Assembly: GCF_009911645.1 (NCBI RefSeq) | Contig: NZ_QWKI01000107.1 | Span: 1 to 49,525, forward strand | DNA length: 49,525 nucleotides | Direction: 5' to 3' | Origin: Pseudoflavonifractor sp. 60 | GTDB taxonomy: Bacteria; Bacillota; Clostridia; Oscillospirales; Oscillospiraceae | In this document: one piece after another, positions 1-7,643 of the stretch | Numbering within the stretch: position 1 is the stretch's first letter | Layout of the letters: every line of letters begins with the position of its first letter | Program-made: the position numbers and the translations under genes | Notes under the pieces: generated by a model | Databases searched by the model: none | Seen by the model: only the letters and a program-made list of their open reading frames with translations | What the model was told of the DNA's origin: nothing

Positions 1-39
1 AGTTTTCTTGTCTACATCATCGCCATAAGGCTTTTTTTG

Positions 40-62
40 AACCACTCGCCTAGCGAGTGGTT
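40..62 (+). terminator. Rho-independent terminator, rightward
   Basis: A perfect 10-bp stem (AACCACTCGC / GCGAGTGGTT) with a CTA loop is followed on the + strand by a T-rich run (TTTTCTTT). The gene it ends would lie left of the window. The minus-strand reading lacks a good U-tract, so rightward use is preferred. Confidence 0.6.
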
Positions 63-75
63 TTCTTTATACAAA

Positions 76-107
76 AACGCCCCGCTGCTGTGAAGCAGCG
101 GGGCGTT
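76..107 (-). terminator. Terminator of nifJ
   Basis: A perfect 14-bp stem (AACGCCCCGCTGCT and its complement) with a 4-nt loop is followed on the minus strand by GTTTTTGT. It begins 14 bp beyond the nifJ stop codon, so it should end that transcript. Confidence 0.85.
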
Positions 108-121
108 CAAGGGGACGAGGA

Positions 122-3100
122 TTACTCCTCACCAAACATCTTCTGGAGACGGGTCAGCTTTTCGTAGCGCTTCTTGGCGGTCTCCTCGTTGAGGGCAAAC
201 AGCTCCTTTGCGCGGTCGGGGAAGGACCGGGTCAGGGCGGAGTAGCGGGCCTCGTTCATAAGGAACTCCTGGTAGCCGCCGGCGGGAGCCTTGCTGTCCA
301 GAGTGAAGGGGTTCTTGCCCTCCTTCTTCAGGTCGGGGTTGAACCGGAACAGGTTCCAGTAGCCGCACTCCACGGCCTTCTTCATTTCTACCTGGCAGTT
401 GGCCATACCGCCCTTGATGGAGTGCATCTCACAGGGGGCGTAGCCGATAATCAGAGAAGGGCCATGATAGGCCTCGGCCTCGGCGATAGCCTTCAGGGTC
501 TGGTTGGGGTTGGCACCCATGGACACCTGGGCCACGTACACATAGCCGTAGGTCATAGCGATCTCGGTGAGGGACTTCTTGGGCATCACCTTACCGGCGG
601 CAGCAAACTGAGCCACCTGGCCGATGTTGGAGGCCTTGGAGGCCTGACCACCGGTGTTGGAGTACACCTCAGTGTCGAAGACAAAGATGTTCACGTCCTC
701 GCCGGAAGCCAGCACGTGGTCCACACCGCCGTAGCCGATGTCGTAGGCCCAGCCGTCGCCGCCGAAGATCCACACGGACTTCTTGGCCAGGTAGTCCTTC
801 TCATCCAGGATCTCCTTGACCAGCTTGCAGGCGTCGCAGTCACAGAACTGGGCGCCGGACTCCTTCAGCTCCTTGGCGTGGGCCTGGAACTGGGGCAGCT
901 GGTCGCCAAAGACCTCAGCGGCCTTGGGGCTGGAGGTGAAGGCCACAATGTCGTCCACCTTCATCAGGGACTCCTCCAGCAGCTTGACATACTCCTTGGT
1001 GGCCTCCTGGTTGACCTGGCCGTCCTCCATGGTATCCAGCCACTTCTGGGCAGCCTCCTTCAGGGGCTGATAGGTGTGGGGCACCTCAATGAGGGCCTTG
1101 GTCTTCTCAGCCAGGCGGGCACGGATGGCCTTCTGGCCCAGATACATGCCCAAGCCGTGCTCAGCGTTGTCCTCAAACAGGGAGTTGGCCCAGGCGGGAC
1201 CCTTGCCCTCCGCCGTGGTGGCGTAGGGAGAGGTGGCGGCGGGGCCGCCCCAGATAGAGGAACAGCCAGTGGCATTGGAGATATACATCCGATCGCCGAA
1301 CAGCTGGGTTATCAGGCGGGCATAGGCGGTCTCGGCGCAGCCGGCGCAGGAGCCGGAGAACTCCAGCAGAGGCTTCTTGAACTGAGAGCCCTTGACGGTG
1401 AGGTCGGACATATCCTCCTTGACGGAGACATTGGCCACCATATAGTTGAAAGCGTCCTGCTGGGCGGCCTCCTGCTCCTGGGGCACCATGGCCAGGGCGT
1501 CCACCGGACAGGTCTTCACGCACACGGAGCAGCCCATGCAGTCCAGGGGGCTGACCGCGATGGAGAACTTGTACTGGCCCTTGCCCTTGCCGGCCTTCAC
1601 GTCCACGATCTTGGCGGAAGCGGGGGCGTTGGCGGCCTCCTCCTCGGTCAGAGCGAAGGGACGGATGGTGGCGTGGGGACAGACATAGGAGCACTGGTTG
1701 CACTGGATACACTTGGAGGAGTCCCAAGTGGGCACGGCCACGGCCACGCCACGCTTCTCATAGGCGGCGGCGCCCAGCTCGAAGGTGCCGTCGGCGTAAG
1801 CCTCGAAGGCGGAGACGGGCAGGCTGTCGCCGTCCATCCGGCCCACGGGGTCCAGAACGTTATTCACCAAGTCCACCAGCTTGGCGGGACCGGTGTGCTT
1901 GTTCTCGGCGGGCTTGTCCTGGGCGTCCTTCCAGGAGGCAGGCACGTCGAACTTTTTGAAAGCGGAAGCGCCGGCGTCGATGGCCTTGTGGTTCATATCC
2001 ACAATGTCCTGGCCCTTCTTCAGATAGGAGTGGGTGGCGGCATCCTTCATATACTGGATGGCCTCGGCCTCGGGCATCACCTTGGCCAGAGCAAAGAAGG
2101 CAGACTGGAGGATGGTATTGGTGCGCTTGCCCATGCCGATTTCCTGGGCCAGGTCGATAGCATTAATAGTATAAACCTGGATATTGTTCTCGGCAATATA
2201 CCGCTTGGCCACGGCGGGCATATGCTTATCCAGCTCCTCGTCGCTCCACTGGCAGTTGATGAGGAAGGTGCCGCCGGGCTTCACGTCGCGGACCATGGGG
2301 AAGCCCTTGACGATGTAGGCGGGCACGTGGCAGGCCACGAAGTCGGCCTTGTTGATATAGTAGGGAGCGCGGATGGGCTGGTCACCAAAGCGCAGGTGGC
2401 TCACCGTCACGCCGCCGGTCTTCTTGGAGTCGTACTGGAAGTAGGCCTGCACATATTTGTCGGTGTGGTCGCCGATGATCTTAATGGAGTTCTTGTTGGC
2501 GCCCACGGTGCCGTCGCCGCCCAGACCCCAGAACTTGACCTCAATGGTGCCCTCCGCGGCGGTGTTGGGGGCGCTGTGCTCGGGCAGGGACAGGTCGGTG
2601 ACGTCGTCCACGATGCCAATGGTGAACTTCTTCTTGGGTGCGCTCTTGGCCAGCTCCTCATACACGGCGAAGACGGAGCGGGGCGGGGTGTCCTTGGAGC
2701 CCAGACCGTAGCGGCCGGCGATGACGGTCTTGTCGGTGATGCCGGCCTCAGCCAGGGCGGTAATCACGTCCTGGTACAGGGGCTCGCCCAGGGAGCCGGG
2801 CTCCTTGGTGCGGTCCAGAACGGCGATCTTTTTAGCGGTGGCGGGGATAGCGGCAATGAGCTTGTCGGCGCGGAAGGGACGGTACAGGCGGACCTTCACC
2901 AGACCCACCTTCTCGCCGTGGGCGTTCATATAGTCGATGACCTCTTCGGCCACGTCGCAGATGGAGCCCATGGCAACGATCACCCGGTCGGCATCGGGAG
3001 CGCCGTAGTAGTTGAACAGCTGATAGTCAGTGCCCAGCTTGGCGTTGATCTTGCCCATATACTCCTCGACGATCTCGGGCAGAGCGTCGTAGTACTTGTT

Positions 3101-3796
3101 GCAGGCCTCGCGGTGCTGGAAGAAGATGTCGCCGTTCTCATGGGAGCCGCGCATGGTGGGATGCTCGGGGTTCAGGGCGCGGGCGCGGAAAGCAGCCACG
3201 GCGTCCATATCCACCATCTCGGCCAGGTCCTTGTAGTCCCAAATGGCAACCTTCTGAATCTCGTGGGAGGTGCGGAAGCCGTCGAAGAAATTAATAAAGG
3301 GAACGCGGCCCTTGATGGCGGCCAGGTGAGCCACAGGAGCCAGGTCCATGACCTCCTGTACGTTGCCCTCGGCCAGCATAGCAAAACCGGTCTGGCGGCA
3401 GGACATCACGTCGGAGTGGTCGCCGAAGATGTTCAGGGACTGAGCGGCCACGGTACGGGCGGAGACGTGGAACACGCCGGGCAGCAGTTCGCCGGCGATC
3501 TTATACATATTGGGGATCATCAGCAGCAGGCCCTGAGAGGCGGTATAGGTGGTGGTCAGAGCGCCCGCATTGAGAGAGCCGTGGACGGTACCGGCGGCGC
3601 CGGCCTCAGACTGCATCTCAATCACCTTCACGGTGTTGCCGAAGATATTCTTCTGGCCTTGGGCGGCCCACTGGTCAACGTAATCGGCCATGGGGCTGGA
3701 CGGCGTAATGGGGTAGATGCCGGCTACCTCGGTAAAAGCGTAGCTGACATATGCTGCAGCGTTGTTGCCGTCCATGGTTTTGAATTTTCTTGCCAT
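122..3796 (-). CDS. nifJ: Pyruvate:ferredoxin (flavodoxin) oxidoreductase
   Basis: 1224 residues, the size of the fused single-chain PFOR. The enzyme oxidises pyruvate with CoA to acetyl-CoA and CO2 and reduces ferredoxin; it is cytoplasmic and central to anaerobic sugar fermentation. In order are the N-terminal pyrimidine-binding domain (VAGIYPITPSSPMA), the transketolase-like domain II, the EKR linker, a 2[4Fe-4S] ferredoxin module with CIQCNQCSYVCP and CMGCSVCVKTCP, and the C-terminal TPP-binding domain with CSGSCAGCAETAY and GGDGWAYDIGYGG. All expected cysteines are present and the frame is intact. The start is ATG with AGGGAA about 7 nt upstream. It appears monocistronic, with a promoter at 3984-4012 and a terminator at 76-107. 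A long open frame antisense to it is a composition artefact. Confidence 0.98.
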   Translation of the reverse strand: MARKFKTMDGNNAAAYVSYAFTEVAGIYPITPSSPMADYVDQWAAQGQKNIFGNTVKVIEMQSEAGAAGTVHGSLNAGALTTTYTASQGLLLMIPNMYKIAGELLPGVFHVSARTVAAQSLNIFGDHSDVMSCRQTGFAMLAEGNVQEVMDLAPVAHLAAIKGRVPFINFFDGFRTSHEIQKVAIWDYKDLAEMVDMDAVAAFRARALNPEHPTMRGSHENGDIFFQHREACNKYYDALPEIVEEYMGKINAKLGTDYQLFNYYGAPDADRVIVAMGSICDVAEEVIDYMNAHGEKVGLVKVRLYRPFRADKLIAAIPATAKKIAVLDRTKEPGSLGEPLYQDVITALAEAGITDKTVIAGRYGLGSKDTPPRSVFAVYEELAKSAPKKKFTIGIVDDVTDLSLPEHSAPNTAAEGTIEVKFWGLGGDGTVGANKNSIKIIGDHTDKYVQAYFQYDSKKTGGVTVSHLRFGDQPIRAPYYINKADFVACHVPAYIVKGFPMVRDVKPGGTFLINCQWSDEELDKHMPAVAKRYIAENNIQVYTINAIDLAQEIGMGKRTNTILQSAFFALAKVMPEAEAIQYMKDAATHSYLKKGQDIVDMNHKAIDAGASAFKKFDVPASWKDAQDKPAENKHTGPAKLVDLVNNVLDPVGRMDGDSLPVSAFEAYADGTFELGAAAYEKRGVAVAVPTWDSSKCIQCNQCSYVCPHATIRPFALTEEEAANAPASAKIVDVKAGKGKGQYKFSIAVSPLDCMGCSVCVKTCPVDALAMVPQEQEAAQQDAFNYMVANVSVKEDMSDLTVKGSQFKKPLLEFSGSCAGCAETAYARLITQLFGDRMYISNATGCSSIWGGPAATSPYATTAEGKGPAWANSLFEDNAEHGLGMYLGQKAIRARLAEKTKALIEVPHTYQPLKEAAQKWLDTMEDGQVNQEATKEYVKLLEESLMKVDDIVAFTSSPKAAEVFGDQLPQFQAHAKELKESGAQFCDCDACKLVKEILDEKDYLAKKSVWIFGGDGWAYDIGYGGVDHVLASGEDVNIFVFDTEVYSNTGGQASKASNIGQVAQFAAAGKVMPKKSLTEIAMTYGYVYVAQVSMGANPNQTLKAIAEAEAYHGPSLIIGYAPCEMHSIKGGMANCQVEMKKAVECGYWNLFRFNPDLKKEGKNPFTLDSKAPAGGYQEFLMNEARYSALTRSFPDRAKELFALNEETAKKRYEKLTRLQKMFGEE

Positions 3797-3983
3797 AGAG
3801 GTTCCCTACTTTCTTCCTAATTTTGCGGTGGTAAAATGGTGCTCTCTGCTCTATTTTACAGGTCTGTCCCCCTGGAACCAATGATGAAAACAGTTATGTT
3901 TCCCATAGCTGAATGGTTATATTGGGACAGCCCCGCACCGCCCCCGGCAGACAGGGCGCGGATTTGGGACTCCATACAGATAC

Positions 3984-4012
3984 AGTGTACCACTTTTCCA
4001 GGACTTTGTAAA
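3984..4012 (-). promoter_or_regulatory. Sigma-A type promoter for nifJ
   Basis: On the minus strand TTTACA, a 17-nt spacer, then TACACT. This would give a leader of about 180 nt before the nifJ start. Inferred by eye from consensus and spacing. Confidence 0.65.
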
Positions 4013-4084
4013 CTTTTCAGATGAATTTTTTCCCGTCAAAATTCAGGGCGCTGAAACGGTCGGGTTCATATAAAATGCAAAACA

Positions 4085-4113
4085 GCCCCTCTGGAGAGAT
4101 TCTCCAGAGGGGC
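4085..4113 (-). terminator. Terminator of the lipoprotein gene
   Basis: A stem of at least 12 bp (CCCCTCTGGAGA / TCTCCAGAGGGG, loop GAT) lies just after the lipoprotein stop. On the minus strand it is followed by a T-rich stretch (TGTTTTGCATTTT). Confidence 0.8.
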
Positions 4114-4141
4114 GGAAATGGTCGAAAGCTTATATCCCGGC

Positions 4142-4831
4142 TCAGGCGCCCAGCGCGTTGGTGGAAATCGCTTCCCCAAATGCCTCGGCGTCCACAGGCA
4201 GCCAGGCCTGGCGGTCCTTGCCGTTGATATCCAGCGTACCCAGCTCGAAATCCACGTCAAAATCAGTGGTGTTACTGGTGGGCTCCAAGTCGGCAATGGC
4301 ACTGGACATAACGTTCAGGATCAGGCTGAAAATGGCGTCCTGGTCGGCCTCCAGCAGGGCGTTGGGGTCAGACATGGCCTCGGTCATCGCGTCCGTCATA
4401 GCGGTGGTCAGGGCGTCAGAGTCAAAGGTGCTGATGGTACAGGTGACCACAGCGGTACCGGCCTTCTCGTCGGACTCCTTGACCTTGGCGGTCATCTCAA
4501 CCCGGGAGAACATGGACATAAACGCATCAATAAAGGCCTGCACATCCTCGGTGGAGGCGGTGAAGCCCTGACTGGCAAACTGGGAAACCACCTCATCGGC
4601 CATCTCCTCATACAGGCTGCCGTCCAGCCCCATATCGGCGCGGGCCCCGGCCTCATCTGTATAGCCAAACAACTCTACGGCAGGAGCCGCATTATTCTTC
4701 AGGATCATCTCAAAGAGCGCCACCGCCACCTGGTCGGCAGCAACCGGGGCCTCCTTCTGCTGACAGCCAGTAAGGGCCAGAGAGGTCAGCATCAGCACAG
4801 CCAGCGCAAGGGAAAGTACCTTCTTCTTCAT
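4142..4831 (-). CDS. Putative lipoprotein of unknown function
   Basis: 229 residues. The N-terminus is a classic lipoprotein signal: MKKK, a hydrophobic core, and a lipobox ending in LTGC with the lipidated Cys at residue 23. The mature protein should be anchored on the outer face of the membrane. The rest is acidic and probably mostly helical, with no catalytic motif that I recognise. It loosely resembles the DUF5105-type clostridial lipoproteins, but that assignment is weak. It is a single transcription unit between a TTGAAA-17-TAATAT promoter and a strong terminator. The ATG start follows a GGGAGG site at good distance. Confidence 0.85.
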   Translation of the reverse strand: MKKKVLSLALAVLMLTSLALTGCQQKEAPVAADQVAVALFEMILKNNAAPAVELFGYTDEAGARADMGLDGSLYEEMADEVVSQFASQGFTASTEDVQAFIDAFMSMFSRVEMTAKVKESDEKAGTAVVTCTISTFDSDALTTAMTDAMTEAMSDPNALLEADQDAIFSLILNVMSSAIADLEPTSNTTDFDVDFELGTLDINGKDRQAWLPVDAEAFGEAISTNALGA

Positions 4832-4913
4832 AATAACTATTTCCTCCCACTTCTTGATTTAGGTCCCCTTCTGTCCAGACCAGCCATAAAGAAGGGAACC
4901 CTTTCGGTAGGAT

Positions 4914-4942
4914 ATATTACCACATTGCAGGACTCCTTTCAA
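4914..4942 (-). promoter_or_regulatory. Promoter for the lipoprotein gene
   Basis: Minus strand TTGAAA, 17-nt spacer, TAATAT. It lies about 85 bp upstream of the lipoprotein start. Confidence 0.7.
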
Positions 4943-5016
4943 GGAAAAAAGCCCAGCGTTTTTCACAAGATTTCCTCCCCCTGTCCGCCATCTTTCTTGG
5001 CACCCATTTTGCCCTA

Positions 5017-5045
5017 TTGCTTTTTTTCCGCAAAAACGATACAAT
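5017..5045 (+). promoter_or_regulatory. Promoter for comM
   Basis: TTGCTT, 17-nt spacer, TACAAT, about 40 bp upstream of the comM start. It diverges from the lipoprotein promoter. Confidence 0.65.
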
Positions 5046-5084
5046 GGGTTTCATTCAAGAGGACCGTTTTATGGAGGTGAGATC

Positions 5085-6602
5085 ATGGTGCAGTCCATCC
5101 TGTCCCTGGGCATCCACGGGATCTCTGGCTATCTGGTGTCCGCTGAGTGCGACCTGTCCAGCGGCCTGCCCGCCTTCACGGTGGTAGGTCTGCCCGATGC
5201 CGCCGTCAACGAGGCCCGGGAGCGGGTGCGCGCCGCCATCAAGAACTGCGGTTTCGCCTTCCCGGTCAGCCGGATCACCGTCAACCTGGCCCCCGCCCAT
5301 CTGAAAAAGGTGGGGACGCTGTATGACCTGCCCATGCTGGTGGGCATTCTGGCGGCAGGCGGCCAATTGAAGCTGCCAGCGGAGCACTGCGCCTTTCTGG
5401 GGGAGCTGTCCCTCTCCGGAAAGCTGCGCCCCTGTGCAGGAATGCTGTCTATGGCACTTGCCGCCAAGCGCACCGGAATTGAGGCCCTGTATGTGCCAGA
5501 GGAAAACGCCCCCGAGGCAACTCTGGCGGAGGGGCCCGCAGTCTACCCCGTCCGGGATGTGGACCAGCTGGTCCGCCACTTCACCGGGGAGGAGGCCATC
5601 TCCCCCGCCCCGCCCTGGGTCCCGGGGGAGGCCGCCCCGCACTGCCCCGATTTTGGGGACGTGAAGGGGCAGGAGCAGGTAAAGCGGGCGCTGGAAATCG
5701 CCGCCGCCGGTGGACACAGTGTCCTCATGTCCGGGCCGCCGGGGACGGGTAAGTCCATGCTGGCCCAGCGTCTGCCCGGCATTCTGCCCGATATGACCCG
5801 TCAGGAGGCCCTGGAGTCCACTGAGATCCACTCCGTCATGGGACAGACCAGCGCCCGCCAGCCCCTTGTGGCCCTGCGGCCCTTCCGTGCCCCCCACCAT
5901 ACCATCTCTGCCACCGGAATGGCGGGGGGCGGCTCCAACCCCCGGCCCGGAGAAATTTCCCTGGCCCACAACGGGGTCCTCTTCCTGGACGAGCTGCCCG
6001 AGTTCCCCAAGGAGGTACTGGAGGTGCTGCGCCAGCCCCTGGAGGACGGAAGGGTCCAAATTTCCCGGGCGGCAGGCACGGTGGTCTACCCCGCCCGGTT
6101 CATGCTGGTATGCGCCATGAACCCCTGCAAGTGCGGCTGGTACGGCCATCCCTCCGGACGCTGCCGGTGTACCGAAGCGGAGGTGAAAAAGTACCTCTCC
6201 CGCCTGTCCGGTCCCCTGCTGGACCGGCTGGACCTGTTTGTGGCGGTGTCCCCCCTGGAGTTTGACGAGCTGGCCCGGCGGGAGCGGTCTGAGTCCTCCG
6301 CCCAGGTGAAAAAGCGGGTGGACACGGCCCGGGAAATCCAGACCAGGCGGCGGCAGGATACCGGGGTCCCCTGCAACGCTCAGCTGACCCGGGAAGGTCT
6401 GGACCGCTTCTGCGCCCTGGACGGCAGTTGCCAGCGGATTATGAAGGGTGCATTTAACCGCATGGGCCTCACCGCCCGCAGCTATGACCGTATCCTGCGG
6501 GTCGCCCGCACCATTGCCGACCTGGACGGCAGTGAGTCCATCTCCCCCGCCCACCTGGCTGAGGCGCTGCAATACAGACCGCCAGAGTACCTACGGCGTT
6601 GA
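5085..6602 (+). CDS. comM: YifB/ComM family Mg-chelatase-like AAA+ ATPase
   Basis: 505 residues, normal for the family. The N-terminal Lon-protease-like (ChlI) domain includes VVGLPDAAVNEARERVRAA. It is followed by the AAA+ Mg-chelatase domain with Walker A GPPGTGKSM and Walker B VLFLDELPEF, and a C-terminal Mg_chelatase_C region. A cysteine cluster (CAMNPCKCGWYG ... CRCTEAE) sits after the sensor region, as in most family members. ComM is known as a hexameric helicase that extends branches during natural-transformation recombination; in Clostridia the role is assumed from homology. The ATG start follows GGAGGTGAGATC. The last 12 bp overlap the end of a convergent small gene. Confidence 0.95.
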   Translation: MVQSILSLGIHGISGYLVSAECDLSSGLPAFTVVGLPDAAVNEARERVRAAIKNCGFAFPVSRITVNLAPAHLKKVGTLYDLPMLVGILAAGGQLKLPAEHCAFLGELSLSGKLRPCAGMLSMALAAKRTGIEALYVPEENAPEATLAEGPAVYPVRDVDQLVRHFTGEEAISPAPPWVPGEAAPHCPDFGDVKGQEQVKRALEIAAAGGHSVLMSGPPGTGKSMLAQRLPGILPDMTRQEALESTEIHSVMGQTSARQPLVALRPFRAPHHTISATGMAGGGSNPRPGEISLAHNGVLFLDELPEFPKEVLEVLRQPLEDGRVQISRAAGTVVYPARFMLVCAMNPCKCGWYGHPSGRCRCTEAEVKKYLSRLSGPLLDRLDLFVAVSPLEFDELARRERSESSAQVKKRVDTAREIQTRRRQDTGVPCNAQLTREGLDRFCALDGSCQRIMKGAFNRMGLTARSYDRILRVARTIADLDGSESISPAHLAEALQYRPPEYLRR

Positions 6603-6803
6603 GCGCTGCCCCTCCCGCGCCGCCCGGTAGCCCATAGCTTTGCCGAACAAAAACGTATAGCAGATCGCTCCACAGATGTCCCGGTCCGCTGCCTCACACA
6701 GGGCCAGGATATCGTTGATCCCAATTTGATAGCCCTTCTCCGCCGCCTCGTCCATATCGGTCGCCTTTACGTGTCGCTTGATTTCTTTGATAATGGGCTC
6801 CAT
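6591..6803 (-). CDS. Small conserved-looking protein, function unknown
   Basis: 70 residues starting MEPIIKEIKRHVKATD. It has an AAGGAGG ribosome binding site 8-9 nt before its ATG. It is soluble, acidic-helical in its first half and has a hydrophobic C-terminal stretch (ICGAICYTFLFGKAMGY) that could be a buried helix. I recall similar short proteins in clostridial accessory regions but cannot name a family. Its 3' end overlaps the end of convergent comM by 12 bp. It follows the ribbon-helix-helix gene on the same strand. Confidence 0.6.
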   Translation of the reverse strand: MEPIIKEIKRHVKATDMDEAAEKGYQIGINDILALCEAADRDICGAICYTFLFGKAMGYRAAREGQRSTP

Positions 6804-6873
6804 TTCAAAAACCTCCTTGTTTTTTACCAGGAGGTATGGTATGATTAGATTTACCAGACCTCCGGGTGTGGTG

Positions 6874-6921
6874 AAAATAACGGATTCGCTCGTTTTCGAC
6901 TGGGGGCGTTTCCGTTATTTT
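6874..6921 (-). terminator. Inverted repeat at the end of the RHH gene
   Basis: A perfect 11-bp inverted repeat (AAAATAACGGA / TCCGTTATTTT) with a 26-nt loop spans the RHH stop codon at 6915-6917. On the minus strand the hairpin ends in TTATTTT, so it may act as a weak terminator between the RHH gene and the downstream 70-residue gene. It could also be an operator. Confidence 0.45.
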
Positions 6922-7091
6922 TTGATGCGGCCATACTGTTCCGCAATCCCCTTCCGGACAATTTCTGACCGGGAAAGCTGTTCCGCTTTACAGCACTCGT
7001 CCAGCTGACGAAGCGTCTCCTGGTCCATCCGGACACGGAGCATATAGTCCTTGGGATTATCTGACACAGGCCGGCCTCTGCGTGCAGCCAC
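6915..7091 (-). CDS. CopG/Arc-type ribbon-helix-helix DNA-binding protein
   Basis: 58 residues from a GTG start with AGGAGG exactly 7 nt upstream. It begins (M)AARRGRPVSDNPKD, a hallmark of small clostridial RHH proteins. Then comes a beta-strand segment YMLRVRMDQETLRQLDE and helices LDECCKAEQLSRSEIVRKGIAEQY, so the full RHH fold is present. Such proteins dimerise and bind short inverted repeats, often repressing their own promoter. Here a perfect 14-bp palindrome overlaps the -10 box. No toxin-like partner was recognised, although the 70-residue gene downstream is a candidate co-transcribed partner. Confidence 0.85.
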   Translation of the reverse strand: MAARRGRPVSDNPKDYMLRVRMDQETLRQLDECCKAEQLSRSEIVRKGIAEQYGRIKK

Positions 7092-7119
7092 TCCTTTACC
7101 TCCTTTTGGTTGCTACATT

Positions 7120-7149
7120 AATAATATATTATTGCGACATAAAAGTCAA
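7120..7149 (-). promoter_or_regulatory. RHH gene promoter with overlapping palindrome
   Basis: Minus strand TTGACT (7144-7149), 17-nt spacer, TATTAT (7121-7126). The perfect palindrome AATAATATATTATT (7120-7133) covers the -10 box and is a plausible autoregulatory operator for the RHH protein; operator use is inference. Confidence 0.65.
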
Positions 7150-7190
7150 GGGGGTTTACAAAAAATCCGCCCCATCAAGGGCGGCATAAT

Positions 7191-7220
7191 TTGACAAAAT
7201 ACGGTACACAATAGTAAAAT
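7191..7220 (+). promoter_or_regulatory. Rightward promoter of small-peptide unit 1
   Basis: TTGACA, 18-nt spacer, TAAAAT. This is a weaker -10 than in copy 2 (TATAAT). It drives a leader of about 195 nt before the 28-codon ORF. Confidence 0.75.
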
Positions 7221-7297
7221 AAAAATGCCCACCAGCCAGGTGGGCCGGAAGGCGTTGTTACATAAAAGGCGGTTGGCCCACCGTTATGACCCAAAAT

Positions 7298-7380
7298 CCA
7301 AAACACAACCCAGCGAAGCGGTTGTGTTTTGGAGAGGAGGCGCAAGGGAGCGAAATGAGGAATGCCCATCAGGGCGTTCC
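7298..7380. repeat. Structured insertion in the leader of unit 1
   Basis: A perfect 13-bp hairpin CCAAAACACAACC / GGTTGTGTTTTGG (7298-7332) is followed by a second stem GGAATGCCC / GGGCGTTCC (7359-7380, one G:T pair). The block lies inside an extra segment from about 7300 to 7404 that is absent from copy 2. It looks like a small inserted palindromic element, or an added RNA regulatory domain. Confidence 0.6.
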
Positions 7381-7421
7381 GAATGGAGCGGACTTTGCAC
7401 CGACGAGGGGAGGTGGTGCAG

Positions 7422-7508
7422 ATGTGGAAGGAACGGATATTCAAAGCTGTCTGTTTCTTGACGGGTACGGCAATCCTCATGTACCTGTCTACCATAAATG
7501 CGTGTTAG
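7422..7508 (+). CDS. 28-residue hydrophobic peptide, copy 1 (toxin-like)
   Basis: ATG preceded by GGGGAGG with an 8-nt spacing. The peptide is 28 residues: a basic start (MWKERIFK), a single hydrophobic membrane-spanning stretch, and the C-terminus STINAC. It aligns with copy 2 at 7876 without gaps. Most DNA differences give conservative changes and the last 11 codons specify the identical peptide, which argues for real coding. Size, one membrane span, and an opposed promoter over its 3' end match type I toxins (Fst/TxpA/Hok class) in layout. The sequence itself matches no toxin family I know. Confidence 0.7.
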   Translation: MWKERIFKAVCFLTGTAILMYLSTINAC

Positions 7509-7536
7509 CCGCCCGGCTGCAACCCAAGCGGCTAAC
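7504..7536 (+). terminator. Terminator of the unit 1 peptide mRNA
   Basis: A 9-bp stem GTTAGCCGC / GCGGCTAAC overlaps the TAG stop and is followed by TTTTTAG. The same stem on the other strand could stop the opposing transcript. Confidence 0.7.
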
Positions 7537-7588
7537 TTTTTAGTTAGTTGAATTATGTGGGTCAACCGTCAGTAACAGCGCCCTTCTG
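7504..7588 (-). ncRNA. Predicted antisense RNA of unit 1
   Basis: Inferred from the consensus leftward promoter at 7595-7623. The start would be about 7588 and the RNA would run into the GTTAGCCGC/GCGGCTAAC stem, giving roughly 85 nt complementary to the 3' end of the peptide mRNA. The ends are predictions. Confidence 0.45.
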
Positions 7589-7594
7589 TTTTCT

Positions 7595-7623
7595 ATTATA
7601 ACCATCCACCCGCATTTTGTCAA
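7595..7623 (-). promoter_or_regulatory. Leftward (antisense) promoter of unit 1
   Basis: Minus strand TTGACA, exactly 17 nt, TATAAT: full consensus at both boxes. It points back toward the peptide ORF, and no leftward coding gene follows it. It is stronger by consensus than the opposing sense promoter. Confidence 0.8.
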
Positions 7624-7643
7624 GACGGCAATGCAGGCGTTTC

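Larger units (their letters stand above)
7191..7623. repeat. Small-peptide / antisense-promoter unit, copy 1
   Basis: First of two direct copies. The order in each is: rightward promoter, leader with GCCCACC-type hairpin, 28-codon hydrophobic ORF, 9-bp terminator-like stem, and a leftward promoter. The unit is bounded by TTGACAAAATACGG at its left and the inverted CCGCATTTTGTCAA at its right, because both promoters share the same -35 context. Copy 1 carries about 115 bp of extra structured sequence between the leader and the ORF that copy 2 lacks. Confidence 0.85.

Noticed and set aside
422-3820. A 1132-codon open frame on the strand opposite nifJ
   Set aside because: It has no ribosome binding site, has repetitive Gly/Val/Leu/His composition, and mirrors the codon bias of nifJ. 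Similar antisense frames occur opposite eno, pgk and yebC/paralog A; all are GC-driven artefacts.
3797-3983. Rex-type redox operator in the nifJ leader
   Set aside because: No TTGTnA-N-TnACAA palindrome could be found in the leader.
6851-7036. 61-codon frame overlapping the RHH gene on the same strand
   Set aside because: Its translation has no family features. The other frame gives a complete ribbon-helix-helix protein with a good ribosome site.
7225-7565. Frames of 78-106 codons on both strands across small-peptide unit 1
   Set aside because: They are not preserved in copy 2, whereas the 28-codon frame is. Cross-copy conservation picks the short ORF.
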